From Actinobacteria bacterium RBG_16_64_13 (lineage in GTDB: Bacteria; Actinomycetota; Thermoleophilia; RBG-16-64-13): a DNA stretch of 8,206 nucleotides. Position numbers and translations under genes: made by a program. Under the pieces are notes generated by a model that saw nothing but the letters and a program-made list of their open reading frames with translations, was not told where the DNA came from and searched no databases. The stretch spans positions 10,634 through 18,839 of the forward strand of contig MELN01000052.1 of the NCBI GenBank assembly GCA_001768675.1, in the 5' to 3' direction. Positions 4,394 through 8,206 of the stretch are shown in pieces (the first letter of the stretch is position 1; each line of letters begins with the position of its first letter).

Positions 4394-6556
4394 GTGCGCT
4401 CTAAGTGGTCGGAAGACGAGGCCGCCGGGTTCGTAGCCCGCTATGGCGCCGAATGGGGCGAGCGGCTGGCCCTGCGCACCTACTCCGCTCGGCTGCTGGG
4501 CGAAGAGTCCGAGTTGGTCCTTCACGGTGGAGGCAACTGCTCGGTCAAGGTCGATCAGACGAATGTTCTGGGGGAGGAGATCACGGCCTTGTACGTCAAG
4601 GCGTCGGGGGCCGACATGGGCTCTATCGAGCCTGCCGGGTTCCCGGGGCTGGACCTGGACTATCTGCGGCGCCTGCGGGTGCTTCGCGAGTTGGACGACG
4701 CGGAGATGGTCGAGCAGCTCCGTACCCATCTCCTCAGGGCGGCGAGTCCTACTCCATCTATCGAAGCTCTGGTCCACGCGTTCCTGCCCGCGGCTTTCGT
4801 AGACCACACTCACGCTGACGCCATCCTGGCGCTGACCAACAGGGACGACGGCGCGACGGCGATCAAGGAGGCGCTGGGTAACGATGTGATCGTTCTGCCC
4901 TACGTGACGCCGGGCTTCAAGCTGGCCCTGGCGGCGGCTCGGGCGCTCGACGCCCAACCGGGCGCATGGGGCATGGTGTGGGCGCACCACGGGGTGATGA
5001 CCTGGGGCGAGACGGCCCGTGATTCGTACGAAATGATGATCAACCTGGTCTCGCGCGCCGAACGATACGTGGCGGCGAGCCGGGCGAAGCCGGGCTCGCC
5101 GCCCGCGGCCGGCCGGCCTCTTGTCGCGGTCCAGTCAAGGAGGCAGGCTGGGCTGGATGCGCGCCTCGCCCAAGTAGCACCCATCCTGCGCGGTCTGCTG
5201 GCCGAGCGGAGTGGTGATTGCGACCGGCCATATGGCCGGGTGGTCCTCCAGACGATCAGCGGGCCGGAAGTGCTCGCCGCGCTCGCCGGCTCCGGCGTGG
5301 GCGAGGCGTTCGTCAACGCACCGCTCACAACTGACCATCTGATTCGCACCAAACCGTTGCCTCTTCTGGTGGACGACCTGGACTCTCCCGATCCTGAGGT
5401 GCTGCGTGCCCGCCTGGAGGCCGCGGTGCAAGGCTACTGCGAGACCTACCAGGCCTATCTCGCCCGGCATGAGGACGCTATGCCTGCGGGGATGCAAGCG
5501 TTCGATCCTCGGCCACGCGTGGTGTTGGTGCCCGGTCTGGGCGTGTTCTGCGCCGGCCCTGACCTCCGCGAGTCGATCATGGCGCGTGACATCGCTGAGC
5601 ACACTCTGACTGTGAAGGCATCGATCGTGGCCGGCGGCTCGACGTATCGTGGACTCCCGGAGGAAGAGTTGTTCCGCATGGAGTACCGCACGCTGCAGCA
5701 TGCCAAGTTGGGACCGCCCGCGGGTGTGCGCGGTAGCGCGACGGCCGGCGTGCCCCTACGCGGGCACGTGGCCCTCGTCACCGGCGCCGCCGGCGCTATC
5801 GGCACCGGTATCTGCAAGGGCTTACTCGAAGCCGGTTGCCTGGTCGCCGCCACGGATCTCGCGGGAGCGCCCCTGGAGGCCCTCGTGCACGCACTGGAGG
5901 CCGACTTCCCCGGGATGATCCTGGGCGTGCCTCTCGATGTCACCGACGCCGCCTCGGTATCGGCGGCGTTCGACCGGGTGGCGCGGACCTGGGGTGGCAT
6001 CGACCTGGTCATCCCCAACGCGGGGTTGGCCATGGTGGCCGCGCTCGTCGACCTCACACTCGACAGCTATCGCAAACTGGAGCAGGTCAACGTCGAAGGC
6101 ACGTTGTTGGTGCTGGCCGAGGCGGCGCGCATGTTCAGACGCCAGGCCACGGGTGGCGACATCGTGCTGGTCTCGACCAAGAACGTGTTCGCCCCAGGGG
6201 CGAATTTCGGGGCCTACAGCTCCACCAAGGCGGCGGCGCACCAGCTCGCTCGCATCGCGAGCTTGGAGCTGGCGGCAGACGACGTGCGGGTCAACATGGT
6301 GGCGCCCGATGCGGTGTTCTCTTGCGGAACCTGCCGCTCCGGCCTGTGGGCCGAGGTCGGCCCCGAGAGGATGAAGGCGCGAGGTTTGGACGAGGCGGGG
6401 CTGGAGGCTTACTATCAGAGCAGGAACCTGCTCAAGGCGCAGGTGACCGCCGAGCACGTGGCGAACGCGGTGCTCTTCTTCGCCACCCGGCAGACGCCCA
6501 CCACCGGCGCCACCATACCCGTCGATGGGGGTCTACCGGATTCCACGCCTCGCTGA
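4394..6556 (+). CDS. Bifunctional class II aldolase / short-chain dehydrogenase
   Basis: A 720-residue fusion of the family typified by Bacillus YuxG (RhaEW), which cleaves rhamnulose-1-phosphate and oxidises the lactaldehyde formed. The N-terminal class II aldolase domain (about 1-225) has GGGNCSVK for phosphate binding, catalytic-type Glu124 (PSIEALVHAF), and zinc ligands His138 and His140 (DHTHAD) with His198/His199 (AHHGVMTWG). A linker domain (about 226-445), typical of this family, contains VVLVPGLGVFCAG. The C-terminal Rossmann dehydrogenase has TGAAGAIG at 463-470 for NAD(P), PNAGLA, and an intact Ser594, Tyr608, Lys612 catalytic set (YSSTK). Both halves therefore look active. The start is GTG 4394, preceded by GAGGT with 6-nt spacing; the gap to the epimerase gene is 42 nt. 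In this operon the enzyme could split a phosphorylated ketose to a triose phosphate plus an aldehyde and oxidise the aldehyde. Rhamnose itself is not indicated, since no rhamnose isomerase or kinase is visible. Confidence 0.88.
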   Translation: MRSKWSEDEAAGFVARYGAEWGERLALRTYSARLLGEESELVLHGGGNCSVKVDQTNVLGEEITALYVKASGADMGSIEPAGFPGLDLDYLRRLRVLRELDDAEMVEQLRTHLLRAASPTPSIEALVHAFLPAAFVDHTHADAILALTNRDDGATAIKEALGNDVIVLPYVTPGFKLALAAARALDAQPGAWGMVWAHHGVMTWGETARDSYEMMINLVSRAERYVAASRAKPGSPPAAGRPLVAVQSRRQAGLDARLAQVAPILRGLLAERSGDCDRPYGRVVLQTISGPEVLAALAGSGVGEAFVNAPLTTDHLIRTKPLPLLVDDLDSPDPEVLRARLEAAVQGYCETYQAYLARHEDAMPAGMQAFDPRPRVVLVPGLGVFCAGPDLRESIMARDIAEHTLTVKASIVAGGSTYRGLPEEELFRMEYRTLQHAKLGPPAGVRGSATAGVPLRGHVALVTGAAGAIGTGICKGLLEAGCLVAATDLAGAPLEALVHALEADFPGMILGVPLDVTDAASVSAAFDRVARTWGGIDLVIPNAGLAMVAALVDLTLDSYRKLEQVNVEGTLLVLAEAARMFRRQATGGDIVLVSTKNVFAPGANFGAYSSTKAAAHQLARIASLELAADDVRVNMVAPDAVFSCGTCRSGLWAEVGPERMKARGLDEAGLEAYYQSRNLLKAQVTAEHVANAVLFFATRQTPTTGATIPVDGGLPDSTPR

Positions 6557-6572
6557 CAGGAAAGGGGGAAGC

Positions 6573-7637
6573 ATGCCTCTTCCGATCGGACCCATAGACC
6601 TGCGGAGCGACACCGTCACCAAGCCCAGCGAAGCGATGCGCCGGGCCATGGTCGCGGCGCCGGTCGGCGATGACGTCTACCGCGAAGACCCCACCGTCAA
6701 CCGGCTCCAAGAGATGGTGGCCGACTGGCTCGGCAAGGAGGCGGGGCTTTTCGTCCCTTCGGGGACTATGAGCAATCAACTCTGCCTGCGCACCCTTACT
6801 CGGGCGGGTGACGAGGTGATCGTCCAGGAGGACGCACACGTACTTCTCTACGAGGGCGGCTCCGCGGCAGCCCTGTCGGGGCTGCAGCTCCGCTCCGTGC
6901 CCGGGGAGCTGGGCTTCCTCTCACCCGAAGCGGTGGAAAGGACCATCCGGCCCAAAGCCGAGCACTTTCCCCGGACCGGGGCAGTAGAGATGGAGAACAC
7001 GCACAACCGCTGCGGGGGGACCGTTTGGCCGCTCGAGCAGATGGAAGCCGTCGCCGCTGTGGCCCGCGCCCACGGCCTGGGGGTCCATCTCGACGGCGCC
7101 CGTCTCTGGAACGCACACATGGCCACCGGCATCCCGCTTCGGGCCTACGCGGCCACGGCGGACTCTGTGTCGGTATGCTTCTCGAAGGGTCTGGGGGCTC
7201 CGGTGGGGTCGCTCCTGGCCGGCTCCGAGGAGTTTGTGGAGGAGGCGCGCAACAACCGCAAGCGTTATGGCGGGGCCATGAGGCAGGCCGGGATTATCGC
7301 CGCGGGTGCGCTGTACGCTCTGGAGAACAACCTCGAACGCCTGGTCGAAGACCACGAGAACGCGGCGACTCTGGCCGGGTACCTGCGGCAGGTGCCCGGC
7401 CTCGAGATCGTCCACCCGGTGCAGACCAACATCCTCATCGTGGCGGTGGGCGGACTGGGCGCGACCGCGGAGCAGGTCGTCACCGCCCTCAGGGAGCAGG
7501 GTGTTCTCTGCAGCCTGGCGGCGTTCGACCGCGTGCGGTTCGTGACTCATATGGACGTGAGCGCCGACGCGGTTAAGGCCGCGGGGGAGATGGCGGCGCG
7601 GATCTTGCCGGGTCTCGGGTCGGCGGCGAAGACGTGA
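6573..7637 (+). CDS. ltaE: Low-specificity L-threonine aldolase (PLP-dependent)
   Basis: A 354-residue fold-type I PLP enzyme that cleaves L-threonine or L-allo-threonine to glycine and acetaldehyde, and can act on other beta-hydroxy amino acids. The N-terminal hallmark IDLRSDTVTKPSEAMRRAM is present, followed by VGDDVYREDPTVNRLQ, the PLP phosphate-binding SGTMSNQL, EDAHVLLYEGG with the ring-stacking His, ENTHNRCGGTVWP, and HLDGARLWNA, which holds the PLP-binding Asp and Arg. The Schiff-base lysine is Lys205 in CFSKGLGAPVGS. Length is normal for the family. The start is ATG 6573, because AGGGGG (6563-6568) sits just ahead; an in-frame ATG at 6525 lies inside the preceding gene and would add a basic, unconserved tail. 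The gap to the aldolase/dehydrogenase gene is 16 nt, so it is almost surely co-transcribed. Stereospecificity (L versus L-allo) cannot be told by eye. It may release an aldehyde that the upstream dehydrogenase can use, which is inference. Confidence 0.93.
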   Translation: MPLPIGPIDLRSDTVTKPSEAMRRAMVAAPVGDDVYREDPTVNRLQEMVADWLGKEAGLFVPSGTMSNQLCLRTLTRAGDEVIVQEDAHVLLYEGGSAAALSGLQLRSVPGELGFLSPEAVERTIRPKAEHFPRTGAVEMENTHNRCGGTVWPLEQMEAVAAVARAHGLGVHLDGARLWNAHMATGIPLRAYAATADSVSVCFSKGLGAPVGSLLAGSEEFVEEARNNRKRYGGAMRQAGIIAAGALYALENNLERLVEDHENAATLAGYLRQVPGLEIVHPVQTNILIVAVGGLGATAEQVVTALREQGVLCSLAAFDRVRFVTHMDVSADAVKAAGEMAARILPGLGSAAKT

Positions 7638-7657
7638 TGAAGCCGGAGCACTTGTGA
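7637..7657 (+). other. Possible six-codon coupling ORF between ltaE and the HD gene
   Basis: ATG 7637 overlaps the ltaE stop (TGATGA) and opens a six-codon frame, MKPEHL, ending in TGA 7655-7657. That TGA overlaps the HD gene's start as GTGA. The arrangement could let ribosomes terminate and restart from one gene to the next. It may equally be chance, since such short ORFs arise easily. Not proposed as a functional peptide. Confidence 0.2.
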
Positions 7658-8206
7658 ATCGAGAGCGGGCGCTGCAACTCGTCAGAGACCGGGTGAGGAA
7701 CGAGAACTTGGTCAATCACATGTTGGCCGCTGAGGCCATCATGGGGGCGTTGGCCCGGCGCCTGGGCGGCGAGGAGGAGAGGTGGCGTCTCGCGGGCCTG
7801 CTCCACGATCTGGATGTCGAGGAGACGGCCGACACGATGGAGGAGCACGGCACGCTCACCGTCAAGTGGCTTCGCGACGAAGGCTTTGACGACGAGGGCG
7901 TACTTCAAGCTATCCTTGCTCACAACTCGGCCAACGGGTCGAGCATCGGGTGCGACATGGACCGGGCGCTGTTCGCGTGCGATTGCCTTACCGGACTGGT
8001 CACGGCGGCGGCACTTATCAGGCCTGAGAAACGAGTAGGTCTGGTCGAGCTCAAGAGTCTGAAGAAGCGCTTCAAGGAGCCTTCGTTCGCGAAGGGAGCT
8101 CGACGGGAGGACATCATGACGTGTACCGAACTAGGTCTGGAACTGGATGAGTTCCTGGCCATCGGGCTGACGGCGATGCGGGAGGTGGCCGATGACCTGG
8201 GTCTCT
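7654..8206 (+). CDS. HD-domain (HDIG-type) metal-dependent phosphohydrolase family protein, 3' end outside window
   Basis: The frame starts at GTG 7654 and stays open to the window edge, giving 184 residues; relatives of this type are about 185-190 residues long, so only a few residues are likely missing. HD-superfamily metal ligands are present in order: His22 (VNHMLAAEA), His51-Asp52 (LAGLLHDLD), His90 (LAHNS) and Asp110 (FACDCLTGLV). The later RPEKR and KSLKKRFKEPSFAKGA stretch is typical of this small stand-alone HD family, common in Firmicutes, Actinobacteria and Thermotogae, for which I know no proven substrate. A phosphatase or phosphodiesterase acting on a nucleotide or sugar phosphate is the general expectation. 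GGAG at 7645-7648 precedes the GTG by 5 nt. It lies 16 nt after ltaE on the same strand and is probably the fifth gene of the operon, although the family occurs in many unrelated contexts. Confidence 0.85.
   Translation, partial: MNRERALQLVRDRVRNENLVNHMLAAEAIMGALARRLGGEEERWRLAGLLHDLDVEETADTMEEHGTLTVKWLRDEGFDDEGVLQAILAHNSANGSSIGCDMDRALFACDCLTGLVTAAALIRPEKRVGLVELKSLKKRFKEPSFAKGARREDIMTCTELGLELDEFLAIGLTAMREVADDLGL

Noticed and set aside
5822..6457. Long minus-strand frame and overlapping plus-strand frame (5836-6597) within the aldolase/dehydrogenase gene
   Set aside because: Both are out-of-frame readings of a clear short-chain dehydrogenase domain with intact motifs; the translations are low-complexity Arg/Gly/His-rich.

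Overview
The window looks like a piece of chromosome from a GC-rich bacterium. The most likely source is an actinobacterial lineage, perhaps an anaerobic or environmental one. The evidence is uniformly GC-rich genes, frequent GTG starts with clear Shine-Dalgarno sequences, and a LexA box of the Gram-positive/actinobacterial type (GAAC-N4-GTTC). The lineage is inference; I see no rRNA or other phylogenetic marker. There are no tRNAs, CRISPR arrays, phage genes or transposase genes.

Left part (1-1805): the 3' end of a CDF-like cation transporter gene, then a short intergenic region with a promoter whose -35/-10 spacer holds a LexA (SOS) box, then dinB, encoding DNA polymerase IV. The dinB start is best placed at the GTG at 465. 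Between dinB and the convergent gene lies a 159-bp fold-back element (1647-1805). Its 21-bp terminal inverted repeats and its central hairpin share one centre of symmetry.

Middle (1804-2710): a minus-strand gene for a membrane-anchored protein with an N-terminal zinc ribbon, one transmembrane helix, a Ser/Gly/Thr-rich linker and an outer discoidin-like (NADase-type glycan-binding) domain. Its stop codon straddles the end of the fold-back element. The divergent intergenic region carries candidate extended -10 promoters in both directions and a small dyad near the predicted plus-strand transcription start.

Right part (2731-8206): five tightly spaced plus-strand genes, apparently one operon. 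They encode an LsrF-like thiolase/aldolase, an LsrE-like member of the ribulose-phosphate 3-epimerase family, a fused class II aldolase/short-chain dehydrogenase, a PLP-dependent low-specificity L-threonine aldolase, and an HD-domain protein that runs off the window.

The most interesting point is the adjacent lsrF- and lsrE-like genes. In enteric bacteria these belong to the phospho-AI-2 processing operon. Here there is no lsrK, lsrG, lsrR or lsr transporter in the visible sequence. Instead the pair is linked to an aldolase-dehydrogenase fusion. This suggests a different phosphorylated-sugar breakdown pathway, in which a phosphorylated ketose is epimerised, oxidised and cleaved. That pathway is inference.
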